NCBI RefSeq assembly: GCF_900110085.1
Contig: NZ_FOCK01000010.1
Coordinates: 1 to 64,000 of the forward strand
DNA length: 64,000 bases
Reading direction: 5' to 3'
DNA from: Prevotella sp. ne3005
GTDB taxonomy: Bacteria > Bacteroidota > Bacteroidia > Bacteroidales > Bacteroidaceae
The notes beneath the pieces are model-generated. The model saw nothing but the letters and a program-made list of their open reading frames with translations, was not told the origin of the DNA and made no database searches. The position numbers and the translations under genes are program-made. This document shows, in pieces, positions 7,571 to 16,436 of this stretch. How positions within the stretch are numbered: position 1 is the first letter of the stretch; each line of letters begins with the position of its first letter.

Positions 7571-7640
7571 TTGAAAATTGAAAATTGAAGATTGAAAATT
7601 GAAAATTGAAGATTGAAAATTGAAGATTGAAAATTGAAAT
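7571..7640 (+). repeat. Ten-copy heptamer tandem repeat
   Basis: Ten head-to-tail 7-base units TTGAARA (mostly TTGAAAA, with TTGAAGA at copies 3, 6 and 8; the last is TTGAAAT) fill the gap between the LolA-like stop and the HTH-cupin start. The first six copies form two identical 21-bp blocks. Its copy number is likely to change by slippage. Confidence 0.9.
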
Positions 7641-7650
7641 AATAGCTTAT

Positions 7651-8208
7651 ATGGACGAACAGTTAAAACAAATTGGCGAACGTCTGCGCGGACTGCGCGA
7701 CGTGCTCGACATTCCCGTTAGCGAGATGGCTGAAACGATTGGCATCTCGTCGGAGAAGTATGAGAAAATTGAAGCGGGCGAACTTGACATCACCATCTCA
7801 AACCTGATGAAGATTGCCCACAAGTATGGTGTTTCTGCTGAGGAACTGATGTTTGCAGAGGCTCCTCACATGAAGTCGTATTTCGTGGTTCGCAAGGGCC
7901 AGGGCATGAGCGTAGAACGTACTAAGGCCTATAAGTACCAGAGTCTTGTGAGTGGTTTCGTAAACCACAAGGCCGATGTGTTCATCGTTACCGTAGAGCC
8001 CAAGCCCGAGGCGCACACCATTTATAAGAACACCCACAAAGGTCAGGAGTTCAATCTCGTGCTCGAAGGTAAGATGGAACTCTACATCGGAGGTAAGACC
8101 ATCATTCTGGAGGAGGGCGACTCCATCTATTTCGATTCCACAAAGCCCCATGGCATGCTTGCCGTTGGCGACAAGCCCGTCAGATTTTTAGCATTCACAG
8201 TAGAATAA
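7651..8208 (+). CDS. HTH-cupin transcriptional regulator
   Basis: The 185-residue protein has an N-terminal XRE-type helix-turn-helix (residues about 5-62, RLRGLRDVLDIPVSEMAETIG) and a C-terminal cupin barrel (about 110-183) with GQEFNLVLEGKMELYIGGK and YFDSTKPHGM. Such proteins sense a small ligand in the cupin and regulate a neighbouring catabolic gene. Here that is the acyl-CoA synthetase 8 bases downstream, which probably is both target and partner. I choose ATG 7651 because the earlier in-frame TTG lies inside the heptamer repeat. Confidence 0.85.
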   Translation: MDEQLKQIGERLRGLRDVLDIPVSEMAETIGISSEKYEKIEAGELDITISNLMKIAHKYGVSAEELMFAEAPHMKSYFVVRKGQGMSVERTKAYKYQSLVSGFVNHKADVFIVTVEPKPEAHTIYKNTHKGQEFNLVLEGKMELYIGGKTIILEEGDSIYFDSTKPHGMLAVGDKPVRFLAFTVE

Positions 8209-8216
8209 ACTAAACT

Positions 8217-9884
8217 ATGGTAGAAAGATTTTTAAAGCAGACAAAGTTTACGTCTGTAGAGGATTACAACAAAAACCTGGAGTTCATCATCCCTGAGAAC
8301 TTCAACTTTGCCTACGACGTGATGGATGCGTGGGCTGAGGAGGCACCTGAGAAGCTAGCCATCCTCTGGACTAACGATCAGGGTGAAGAGATTCGCACCA
8401 CTTACGGAGAGTTGAAGGAGCAGACCGATCAGGCAGCCTCATATCTGTTGACACTGGGCATTGGTAAGAATGACCCTGTGATGCTGATCTTGAAGCGTCG
8501 ATACGAGTGGTGGGTCGTCATGCTCGCCCTCTGCAAGATTGGCGCCATCGTGATTCCTGCCACTCACATGCTTACCAAGCACGATATCGTTTATCGTAAT
8601 ACCCGCGCCTCGGTAAAGGCCATTATCTGTGTAGATGATGCTTATGTGGTAAGCCAGATTCAGGCTGCTATGGCTGAGAGTCCGACAGTAAAGCAGTATA
8701 TTACCATTACCGATCATGGCAAGCCCATTCCTGAGGGATTCCACGATTGGCAGACAGAGTGGAAGCAGGCTCCCAAGTTCCAGCGTCCCGCTTTTGTCAA
8801 CACCAATGATGATACCATGCTGATGTACTTCACCAGTGGTACCAGCGGAGAACCAAAGATGGTTGCCCACGACTATCTCTATGCTATGGGACACCTGTCA
8901 ACGGGTGTATTCTGGCATAACCTCCATGAAGGCTCTCTGCATCTGACGGTAGCAGATACTGGTTGGGGTAAGGCTGTATGGGGTAAGTTCTATGGCCAGT
9001 GGTTTGCTGGAGCAACAGTCTTTGTGTTCGACCATGAGAAGTTTAATGCCGACACGCTGCTACGTCAGATAGAGAAATATAAGGTGACAAGTTTCTGCGC
9101 ACCTCCAACCATCTACCGTTTCATGATTCGCGAAGATCTGTCCAAGTACGACCTCTCGAGTCTCGAATACTGTTGTACGGCTGGTGAGGCCCTGAACCCT
9201 GCAGTGTTCGACAAGTTCTATGAAAAGACAGGCATCAAGATGATGGAAGGCTTCGGACAGACGGAGACCACCATGACCCTTGGCACCTTCCCTTGGATGG
9301 AACCAAAGCCAGGAAGCATGGGTATTCCCAATGCCCAATACGACATCGATCTGATTCGTCCAGACGGTAGTTCTTGCGAGGATGGTGAGAAAGGTGAGAT
9401 TGTGGTTCGTGTGGGTGACAAGAAGCCCATCGGTCTCTTTAAGGAGTATTATCGTGACCCAGAGCTGACCCGTGAAGCCTGGCACGACGGTCTCTATCAC
9501 ACTGGTGACATGGCCTGGCGCGATGAAGATGGCTACTACTGGTTTGAGGGTCGTATCGACGACGTCATTAAGTCATCAGGCTATCGTATCGGCCCGTTCG
9601 AGGTAGAGAGCGCCCTGATGACTCATCCCGCAGTGGTAGAGTGCGCCATAACAGGTGTACCTGATGATATCCGCGGTATGGTGGTAAAGGCTACCGTTGT
9701 CCTGGGCAAGGAGTGGAAAGACAAAGCTGGCGATGACCTTATCAAGGAGCTCCAGCAGCATGTCAAGAAAGAAACGGCACCCTATAAGTACCCCCGTATC
9801 ATCGAGTTCGTCGATGAGTTGCCAAAGACTATCTCTGGTAAGATTCGCCGCGTAGAGATTCGCAAGAAAGACGCAGAGAAGTAA
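8217..9884 (+). CDS. AMP-forming acyl-CoA synthetase
   Basis: This 555-residue ANL-superfamily enzyme activates a carboxylic acid to its CoA thioester with ATP. Visible motifs are the P-loop YFTSGTSGEPKM (about residues 202-213), GFGQTETT (about 345), YHTGDMAWRDEDGYYWF with the hinge region GRIDDVIKSSGYR (about 430-450), and the C-terminal catalytic lysine in PKTISGKIRR (about 540). The length and the lack of a long insertion suggest a short- or medium-chain acid, but the substrate cannot be read. It is paired with an HTH-cupin regulator and overlaps yraN by one base (TAATG). Confidence 0.88.
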   Translation: MVERFLKQTKFTSVEDYNKNLEFIIPENFNFAYDVMDAWAEEAPEKLAILWTNDQGEEIRTTYGELKEQTDQAASYLLTLGIGKNDPVMLILKRRYEWWVVMLALCKIGAIVIPATHMLTKHDIVYRNTRASVKAIICVDDAYVVSQIQAAMAESPTVKQYITITDHGKPIPEGFHDWQTEWKQAPKFQRPAFVNTNDDTMLMYFTSGTSGEPKMVAHDYLYAMGHLSTGVFWHNLHEGSLHLTVADTGWGKAVWGKFYGQWFAGATVFVFDHEKFNADTLLRQIEKYKVTSFCAPPTIYRFMIREDLSKYDLSSLEYCCTAGEALNPAVFDKFYEKTGIKMMEGFGQTETTMTLGTFPWMEPKPGSMGIPNAQYDIDLIRPDGSSCEDGEKGEIVVRVGDKKPIGLFKEYYRDPELTREAWHDGLYHTGDMAWRDEDGYYWFEGRIDDVIKSSGYRIGPFEVESALMTHPAVVECAITGVPDDIRGMVVKATVVLGKEWKDKAGDDLIKELQQHVKKETAPYKYPRIIEFVDELPKTISGKIRRVEIRKKDAEK

Positions 9885-10243
9885 TGGCCGCACACAACGA
9901 GCTGGGGAAGTGGGGCGAAGATATGGCTGCAGCATATCTTCTGGAGAAGGGTTATTCGATTCTCGAACGTGACTGGAAATCAGGACACCACGACCTTGAC
10001 ATTATTGCCCAAGAAGGCAATACCCTTGTAGTGGTGGAAGTGAAGACACGTCGGAACCGCCTCTTTGGCGACCCGGAAGAAGCTATCGACTACAAGAAAC
10101 GTCGTAGCTTATTGTCTGCCATCAACCACTATGTCAAGACCCACCACACCTGCCGTTCTGTGCGCTTCGATGTCATCAGTGTTGTCGGGATGATTGGCAC
10201 CACACCAGAAATAGATCATATCAAGGATGTAACATTAATATGA
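9884..10243 (+). CDS. yraN: YraN family nuclease-fold protein (UPF0102)
   Basis: This 119-residue protein belongs to UPF0102, a restriction-endonuclease-like fold. The family motifs are present: GKWGEDMAAAYLLEKGY at the N-terminus, a metal-site Asp in HDLDIIA, and VVVEVKTRR around residue 50. Its biological role is not established. It overlaps the preceding acyl-CoA synthetase by one base and proB by four bases, so it is translated as part of the same run. Confidence 0.88.
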   Translation: MAAHNELGKWGEDMAAAYLLEKGYSILERDWKSGHHDLDIIAQEGNTLVVVEVKTRRNRLFGDPEEAIDYKKRRSLLSAINHYVKTHHTCRSVRFDVISVVGMIGTTPEIDHIKDVTLI

Positions 10244-11007
10244 AAAGAAGGATTGTTATTAAAATAGGCTCTAACGTACTGACCCGTAAGGATGGTAAAT
10301 TGGATGTTACCCGCATGTCGGCTCTGGTAGACCAGGTAGCCTGGCTACGCAAACATGACATGGAGGTCATCCTTGTTTCATCGGGTGCCGTAGCCTGTGG
10401 TCGACGTGAACTCACCGTAGACCACTCACTTGATTCTGTGGAGCAACGCCAGCTGTTCTCTGCCGTTGGTCAGGTGAAACTCGTTGGTTTATATTATGAT
10501 CTGTTCCGCGAATTTGGTATCCATGTGGGACAGGTCCTTACTATGAAGGAGAATTTCCGCCCCGGTGAGCAGTACCGCAACCAACAGGCTTGTATGACAG
10601 TCATGCTTGAGAACGATGTATTACCTATCGTTAATGAGAACGACACAGTATCTGTTACTGAGTTGATGTTCACCGATAACGACGAACTATCTGGCCTCAT
10701 TGCTCAGATGATGAAAGCCGATTCGCTTATCCTATTATCTAACATCGACGGCATCTATTCAGGCCACCCCGATGATCCTTCTTCCGAACTGATTCGCACG
10801 GTTGCCCCATGCACCGACCTCTCTAAGTATATCCAAACTGAGAAGAGTGCTTTTGGGCGCGGTGGCATGCATTCTAAATACCACACAGCCAGCAACGTCC
10901 AGTCTGCTGGCATCCACGTCATTATTGCCAACGGCACCCGAGATGACATTCTTATCGATCTCATCGAGAACCCCGAATCAACGCCTCACACAGAATTCTT
11001 AACATAG
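10240..11007 (+). CDS. proB: Glutamate 5-kinase lacking the PUA domain
   Basis: ProB phosphorylates glutamate at the gamma carboxylate, the first committed and normally proline-inhibited step of proline synthesis. The 255-residue protein is a complete amino-acid kinase domain ([47 protein letters not shown]) but stops where many bacterial ProB proteins continue into a C-terminal PUA domain of about 100 residues. It overlaps yraN by four bases and is followed by proA after seven. Confidence 0.93.
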   Translation: MKRRIVIKIGSNVLTRKDGKLDVTRMSALVDQVAWLRKHDMEVILVSSGAVACGRRELTVDHSLDSVEQRQLFSAVGQVKLVGLYYDLFREFGIHVGQVLTMKENFRPGEQYRNQQACMTVMLENDVLPIVNENDTVSVTELMFTDNDELSGLIAQMMKADSLILLSNIDGIYSGHPDDPSSELIRTVAPCTDLSKYIQTEKSAFGRGGMHSKYHTASNVQSAGIHVIIANGTRDDILIDLIENPESTPHTEFLT

Positions 11008-11014
11008 AAGATAC

Positions 11015-12256
11015 ATGCAACTAAAAGAGACATTTGAAAAAGTGAAGCGCGCCAGCAAGAGCCTGGCCCTGCTGAGCGACGAGCAGCGCAATGTGATTTT
11101 GAATGCCGTTGCCGATGCTATTATATCTAATAAGGTAAGAATCCTGAAAGCCAACGCCGAGGATCTGGCCAAGATGTCGAAGGAGAATCCTCTTTACGAC
11201 CGTCTGCAACTAACGGATGCCCGTTTGGAGGGCATTGCCAGTGACATGCGCAACGTGGCAACATTGCCTACCCCACTGGGACATATCACCAAACAGAAGA
11301 CACTTCCCAATGGTTTACGCCTCTGCCGTGTCAGTGTGCCTTTCGGCGTCATCGGGATGATCTACGAGGCTCGTCCCAACGTGACATTTGACGTCTTCTC
11401 CCTTTGCTTCAAGAGTGGTAACGCCTGTGTCCTGAAGGGAGGCAAGGATGCTGACGAGTCTAATCGTGAAGAGGTGGCACTCATCCATGAGATTCTAGAG
11501 AAGTATGGAGTATCGAAGGATGTGGTAGCCCTACTGCCTGCAACCCATGAGGCCACAGGTGAAATGCTGAATGCCGTGGGCTATGTAGACCTTTGCATCC
11601 CCCGTGGTGGAAGAAAGCTAATCGACTTTGTCCGTGATACCGCCCGCATCCCTGTCATTGAGACTGGTGCAGGAGTGGTAAACACCTATTTCGATAAGGA
11701 AGGTGACCTGGAGATGGGCAAAGCCATCGTTAACAATGCCAAGACGCGTCGTGTCTCTGTATGCAACGCCCTTGACTGTCTGCTGATTCATGAGGACCGC
11801 CTCAACGATCTGCCTGCACTTTGCGAGAAAATGGCAGAGAAACATGTCATCATCTATGCCGATACCCATGCCTATGCTGCACTCGATGGTAAATATTCTT
11901 ACTTGGAGCATGCCACAGAGGACAGTTTTGGTACAGAGTTCATGGACTACAAGCTCGCTATCAAGACCGTTGCCTCGCTCGAAGAGGCACTCCAGCACAT
12001 CGATGAGAATGGCTCTGGGCATAGCGAGGCTATTATAACCATGAACGAGCAGACCGCCCGAAAGTTCCAGGCTCATGTTGATGCAGCTTGCGTCTATTGG
12101 AATGCCCCCACCTCTTTTACTGATGGTGCCCAGTTCGGTCTTGGCGCCGAAATCGGCATCTCTACCCAGAAACTTGGTCCACGCGGTCCAATGGCATTGG
12201 AGGAAATCTGCACCTACAAATGGCTCATAGAGGGAGAAGGACAAACCCGCCCATAG
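11015..12256 (+). CDS. proA: Gamma-glutamyl phosphate reductase
   Basis: ProA reduces gamma-glutamyl phosphate to glutamate semialdehyde, which cyclises to pyrroline-5-carboxylate for ProC. The 413-residue protein belongs to the aldehyde dehydrogenase superfamily. [15 protein letters not shown] (about residues 109-123) and [10 protein letters not shown] are typical, and the catalytic Cys lies in [14 protein letters not shown] around residue 250. It immediately follows proB and is followed by the SpoIIE phosphatase gene after 12 bases. Confidence 0.95.
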   Translation: MQLKETFEKVKRASKSLALLSDEQRNVILNAVADAIISNKVRILKANAEDLAKMSKENPLYDRLQLTDARLEGIASDMRNVATLPTPLGHITKQKTLPNGLRLCRVSVPFGVIGMIYEARPNVTFDVFSLCFKSGNACVLKGGKDADESNREEVALIHEILEKYGVSKDVVALLPATHEATGEMLNAVGYVDLCIPRGGRKLIDFVRDTARIPVIETGAGVVNTYFDKEGDLEMGKAIVNNAKTRRVSVCNALDCLLIHEDRLNDLPALCEKMAEKHVIIYADTHAYAALDGKYSYLEHATEDSFGTEFMDYKLAIKTVASLEEALQHIDENGSGHSEAIITMNEQTARKFQAHVDAACVYWNAPTSFTDGAQFGLGAEIGISTQKLGPRGPMALEEICTYKWLIEGEGQTRP

Positions 12257-12268
12257 AAACGTAAACGT

Positions 12269-14356
12269 GTGAAAAAGTTCAAGCCTATACAACTCACACT
12301 GTTCTTCCTGCTTTGCATGCCAATACAAATGCTGGCACAGGAGAACGCCACAACTGCCACTATCGAGCAGTTGGAAAAAGAGATGTATCGGCTTTACCCT
12401 ACACGTAACACAGACGAGTTCATGGACGTTACCGAGCGTCTGAAAGAGACTGCGCTGAAAGCTGGTGAAGAGGCTCTCTTCTATCGCGCTTGGGCTAACC
12501 AGGCTTTTTTTGTCTTTTCAAAGGTTAGTCGTCAAAAGGGCATGGAGATAGCCAAGGCCATGAACGAGCACTCCAAGCGGCACGACAGCAAACTCGGTAT
12601 CTATTACTCTTCAGTAACCAATGCCAACCAGTCCAGCTCGCTTAAGATGGAAGAAGAGGCGCTGAGACTTTATCTTAATGCCATCCAGTATAAGCAGAAG
12701 TATCTGCCCAATGTCAATGCTGCTGCAGCGTATATTGGAGCGGCAAAAATATACTGTAACAGGCGACAGAAAGAGAAGGTTCTTGAGATGGCTGACAAGG
12801 CTATGGCAGAACCTAATGTCTTAGGATCTCACATCGTTGATGCATGGAGCTATCGATGCTTAGCCGCAATGATACCAGAAGGAGAAAATCTAAAAGATGA
12901 GTATAACAAGGCCTACGAGGAATGGAAAAAAGCAAAAGAGAAATACAAATATAACACATCTCATAGTTATCTTATTGAGATATACCATGCCCAGGTAAAC
13001 GGCGACTACAAGGAAATGCTGGAATGGGCAAAACAGGTAAAGAATCCTCAAGAGAGATACCAGTTTATGTCACACGCTTATGAATGGTTGGGCGACTGGA
13101 ATAATGCACTTGATTATTTCAAGAAATACAAGCTATTGAGCGACTCTCTTAACTCTGCAGAGATACGCAAACAAACAGCAGAGCATACTCTGCAACTCGA
13201 TGTCATCCGTGCCGAGAATCAGGCAAAAGAATTACTGCTGCACAATCAATCGCTGGAACTGGCTCATGCCCAGGACGAGCTGGAGCAGCGCCGATTGGAG
13301 GAAGAAGCACTCAACCTAACCCTGAAGAACCGCGACATAGAACTGAGTAATGCCTCCATAAAAATGAAGAACGACAGTCTGGACCGCCATGCTCAGCAGT
13401 TGAAATTAAGCGAGTATCAGTCGAAGTTGGAATTGGAGGAAAGCAAGGAGAGAATCGACTTCATCATACTCTGGACAGCCATCAGCGCGGGTCTGCTTAT
13501 CATCACCTTCCTCAGCATTTACCTCTATCGTCGCAACCGTCACATGAAAGAACTGACGACGGCCTACGACAAGTTGGAAACAGCCTACGAGCAGTTAGAG
13601 CAGACCACTGCTGCCAAGGAGCGCATAGAGAGTGAACTGCGTATTGCCCGTGAGATTCAGATGTCGATGGTACCACATGAGTTCCCCAAGCGGCCTGACC
13701 TGGATATCTACGCCTCAATGACGCCTGCCAAAGAAGTAGGTGGCGACCTCTACGATTATCTGCTTGAAGACGACATCCTATATTTCTGCTTAGGCGATGT
13801 ATCAGGAAAGGGAGTGCCAGCTTCGTTATTCATGGCTCAGACCATTCGTCTATTCCGTGCCCTGGCCAAGCAGCACCTAATGCCGGCTTCCATAGCCATA
13901 CGCCTGAATGATGAACTGACAGAGAAAAACGACAATGGCATGTTTGTCACCATGTTCATTGGCCAATTGAATCTCATCACAGGACAGTTCCACTTCTGCA
14001 ATGCCGGTCACAATCCCCCTATAATTGGTGGCGATGAGCAACATGGCTCGTTTCTGGAGATGGAGCCAAATGCTCCTATTGGTCTATGGCCAGGCCTGGA
14101 ATATATCGGCGAGGAGATAGAATCCATCAAGGGGCGTCCTCTCTTCATTTATTCCGACGGATTGAATGAGGCAGAGAACATGAAACAAGAACAGTTTGGC
14201 GATGACCACATGCTCGAAATACTACGACATACGAAGTTCAAAGATGCCCGCCATGTAGTAGAACTGATGGAAGCAGAAGTAAAGAACCATCGTCATGGTG
14301 CGGAACCCAACGATGACATGACAATCATGTGCCTCAAAGCATCACATAGTAATTAA
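12269..14356 (+). CDS. Membrane SpoIIE-type PP2C phosphatase with TPR-like sensor domain
   Basis: This 695-residue protein begins at GTG 12269 with a signal peptide (about residues 1-23). It continues with a TPR-like helical periplasmic part (about 30-290), a long coiled coil (about 300-390), one transmembrane segment (about 396-418), a second short coiled coil, and a C-terminal SpoIIE phosphatase domain (about 455-692). The metal-binding motifs are intact: EVGGDLYD, GDVSGKGVPASLF, YSDGLNEAEN and NDDMTIM. Family members dephosphorylate anti-sigma antagonists or similar serine-phosphorylated partners. No such partner lies nearby. Its place between proA and argF' suggests co-expression with amino-acid synthesis. 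Confidence 0.88.
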   Translation: MKKFKPIQLTLFFLLCMPIQMLAQENATTATIEQLEKEMYRLYPTRNTDEFMDVTERLKETALKAGEEALFYRAWANQAFFVFSKVSRQKGMEIAKAMNEHSKRHDSKLGIYYSSVTNANQSSSLKMEEEALRLYLNAIQYKQKYLPNVNAAAAYIGAAKIYCNRRQKEKVLEMADKAMAEPNVLGSHIVDAWSYRCLAAMIPEGENLKDEYNKAYEEWKKAKEKYKYNTSHSYLIEIYHAQVNGDYKEMLEWAKQVKNPQERYQFMSHAYEWLGDWNNALDYFKKYKLLSDSLNSAEIRKQTAEHTLQLDVIRAENQAKELLLHNQSLELAHAQDELEQRRLEEEALNLTLKNRDIELSNASIKMKNDSLDRHAQQLKLSEYQSKLELEESKERIDFIILWTAISAGLLIITFLSIYLYRRNRHMKELTTAYDKLETAYEQLEQTTAAKERIESELRIAREIQMSMVPHEFPKRPDLDIYASMTPAKEVGGDLYDYLLEDDILYFCLGDVSGKGVPASLFMAQTIRLFRALAKQHLMPASIAIRLNDELTEKNDNGMFVTMFIGQLNLITGQFHFCNAGHNPPIIGGDEQHGSFLEMEPNAPIGLWPGLEYIGEEIESIKGRPLFIYSDGLNEAENMKQEQFGDDHMLEILRHTKFKDARHVVELMEAEVKNHRHGAEPNDDMTIMCLKASHSN

Positions 14357-14371
14357 TAATTGTTTTAAGAT

Positions 14372-15337
14372 ATGAAGAGTTTTATTAACGTTGAAGACCT
14401 CGGTCCGCTGGACAAAGCGATGGCCGAAGCATTTGAGATTAAGAACGATCGTTTCAAGTATCAGCATTTGGGCAAGAACAAGACGCTCATGATGATTTTC
14501 TTTAATAATTCGCTGCGCACCCGCCTCTCTACCCAGAAGGCCGCCATGAACCTTGGCATGAATGTCATCGTGCTCGATGTAAATGCCGGTGCCTGGAAAC
14601 TGGAGACCGAACGTGGTGTCATCATGGATGGTGACAAGAGCGAGCACCTGCTCGAGGCAATCCCCGTAATGGGTTGCTACTGCGACCTGATTGGCGTTCG
14701 AAGCTTTGCAGGACTCACCGACCGCGAGTACGACTATGCCGAGACGGTGCTCCAACAGTTCATCAAATACAGCGGTCGACCTGTATTTGCAATGGAGACA
14801 GCCACTGTGCATCCCCTACAGGCCTTTGCCGACCTCATAACCATCGAGGAGCATAAGACCGTAGAGCGTCCAAAGGTGGTCTTGACGTGGGCACCTCATT
14901 GCCGCGCATTGCCACAGGCTGTGCCCAATTCGTTTGCCCAATGGATGAATGCAGCAGAGGATGTGGATCTTGTAATCACCCACCCCGAGGGCTACGAACT
15001 TGATCCGAAGTTCGTTGGTAATGCCCGCGTGGAATATGACCAGAAAAAAGCCTTCGAGGGTGCCGACTTCATCTATGCCAAAAACTGGAGCAACCCTGGT
15101 GTGACTAATCTGGCCGACTATGGTAAGATTACCTCTAAGGATATGTCATGGACGGTAGATACGGAACACATGTCATGGACTAACAACGGTAAGTTCATGC
15201 ACTGTCTGCCCGTTCGTCGTAATCTCATCGTTACCGACGATGTCATCGAATCACCCAACAGCCTTGTAATACCCGAAGCAGCCAATCGAGAAATCAGCTG
15301 TTCGGTAGTCATTAAACGGATGCTTGAAGCCCTATAA
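14372..15337 (+). CDS. argF': N-acylornithine carbamoyltransferase
   Basis: This 321-residue enzyme transfers the carbamoyl group to N-acetyl- or N-succinylornithine, the Bacteroidetes variant of the arginine pathway. It aligns by eye over its whole length with the Bacteroides fragilis succinylornithine enzyme: FFNNSLRTRLSTQKA for carbamoyl phosphate, WKLETERGVIMDGDK, FMHCLPVRRN and EAANREIS. In the B. fragilis enzyme residue 90, after GDK, is Pro and favours the succinyl group; here it is Ser (codon AGC at about 14639-14641). It ends the arginine/proline block with a strong terminator. Confidence 0.93.
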   Translation: MKSFINVEDLGPLDKAMAEAFEIKNDRFKYQHLGKNKTLMMIFFNNSLRTRLSTQKAAMNLGMNVIVLDVNAGAWKLETERGVIMDGDKSEHLLEAIPVMGCYCDLIGVRSFAGLTDREYDYAETVLQQFIKYSGRPVFAMETATVHPLQAFADLITIEEHKTVERPKVVLTWAPHCRALPQAVPNSFAQWMNAAEDVDLVITHPEGYELDPKFVGNARVEYDQKKAFEGADFIYAKNWSNPGVTNLADYGKITSKDMSWTVDTEHMSWTNNGKFMHCLPVRRNLIVTDDVIESPNSLVIPEAANREISCSVVIKRMLEAL

Positions 15338-15342
15338 ACGCG

Positions 15343-15377
15343 AATCCCCGCCAATTGGCGGGGATTATTATTTTTTC
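15343..15377 (+). terminator. Rho-independent terminator after argF'
   Basis: The perfect palindrome CCCCGCCAATTGGCGGGG, extended by AAT/ATT, spans 15343-15366 and is followed by a T-rich run to 15377. It lies 5 bases after the argF' stop and partly overlaps the 3' end of the convergent DUF3089 gene. Confidence 0.9.
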
Positions 15378-16327
15378 TTCAAGAAGGCAGCCACACGGTC
15401 AGCCATGTTCTGTCGGATATAGGGATAGTAGAATCTCAACTCCATATGATGATAGTTGCCGGGAATACCCAGAAAGGGCATAATCGTCTCTTTCTTCCAA
15501 CCACTCACAATAAGATGTTTGCTCTCAGGATCGCACCTGACAGAAAGTGTATCATTTCTCCGACGGCCATAGTTAACGAAAGCAGAACTTACCGAGTCTG
15601 TCCGCCAGTTAACGGGATTGATACAGGCTGCTGTGCCCTCACTAAAGAAAAGCATACATTCCGGCGAGCGCAAAGAGTTGAACGCAATGGTTACTCCTGT
15701 ATCCGTAGCTCCCTCAGCCAATCTGATGTTGTCAACGCTATCAACATCTTCGGAAGCCAGCTTGAAACCTATGAAATAGGCAGCTACCATCCGCTGGTAA
15801 ACAGTATCGGGCATATTCTTTATAACCTTCAGGATGGCATCGGCTCCCTGACTGTAACCAGCTAAGATAAAGGGGCGTCCCTGGTTGAAATGCTCCAAAT
15901 AGTACTGCCAACTATTCATGACGTCACCAATCGATAAAGGAAGCCGACGAAATGCTTTCTCTGGTGTGAGCCATGAATTCATAGACACCTGCCGATAGAA
16001 TGGGGAGTAGTAATTGAAACTGCCAGAATAGAAAGAGTCAACAGCCAGCATCTCCTTGAGCATCGTCTTGCGCTGGGGCTCCAAGTAAGTGTCAGCATAA
16101 TGACACGTATCTTCACCCATCAGGTGGTCGACAGTCTCCGTGGAGATGACATAGAAAATGTCTGCCTCACCTCCCCGATAACGGATAAGCCATTGTGAAG
16201 AGTCTGCATAATCAGGCTTCTGCGGTATGGGACCAAAAATATCATCCGTGTTGCTGACCCATGAGGATATCAGCAATACTAAAAATGTTCCCACGAGTAT
16301 TAAAAAAGCAGTTTTTAACCTAATCAT
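15368..16327 (-). CDS. DUF3089 alpha/beta hydrolase, membrane-anchored
   Basis: The 319-residue protein has an N-terminal hydrophobic anchor (LKTAFLILVGTFLVLLISS, about residues 4-22) and an extracytoplasmic alpha/beta-hydrolase domain of the DUF3089 type. The nucleophile elbow is GYSQGA at about residue 168, and a His near the end (GNYHHMEL) is a candidate triad member. I start at 16327 because a leftward -7 element lies at 16355-16362, upstream of this ATG but downstream of longer in-frame starts. Substrate is unknown; lipase or esterase activity is only a family-level guess. Confidence 0.75.
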   Translation of the reverse strand: MIRLKTAFLILVGTFLVLLISSWVSNTDDIFGPIPQKPDYADSSQWLIRYRGGEADIFYVISTETVDHLMGEDTCHYADTYLEPQRKTMLKEMLAVDSFYSGSFNYYSPFYRQVSMNSWLTPEKAFRRLPLSIGDVMNSWQYYLEHFNQGRPFILAGYSQGADAILKVIKNMPDTVYQRMVAAYFIGFKLASEDVDSVDNIRLAEGATDTGVTIAFNSLRSPECMLFFSEGTAACINPVNWRTDSVSSAFVNYGRRRNDTLSVRCDPESKHLIVSGWKKETIMPFLGIPGNYHHMELRFYYPYIRQNMADRVAAFLKKK

Positions 16328-16354
16328 GGCTACGTCTGATACACAATCTGACTG

Positions 16355-16362
16355 CAAAGATA
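16355..16362 (-). promoter_or_regulatory. -7 element of the DUF3089 gene
   Basis: The minus strand reads TATCTTTG, 27 bases before the chosen start. It forms a divergent promoter pair with the aldolase promoter at 16406-16413. Confidence 0.6.
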
Positions 16363-16405
16363 CAAAATTCTTCATAATTATGCAAGAAAATCGCGAAACT
16401 TTATG

Positions 16406-16413
16406 TAATTTTG
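16406..16413 (+). promoter_or_regulatory. -7 element of the aldolase-like gene
   Basis: TAATTTTG lies 23 bases before the ATG at 16437. The surrounding string TTATGTAATTTTGCAC is nearly identical to the argR promoter core. Confidence 0.6.
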
Positions 16414-16436
16414 CACGCAAAAAGAAACAGCAAGAT

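Noticed and set aside
7571-7640. Heptamer tract as phased A-tract bent DNA
   Set aside because: The 7-bp period does not match the helical repeat, so curvature would not add up.
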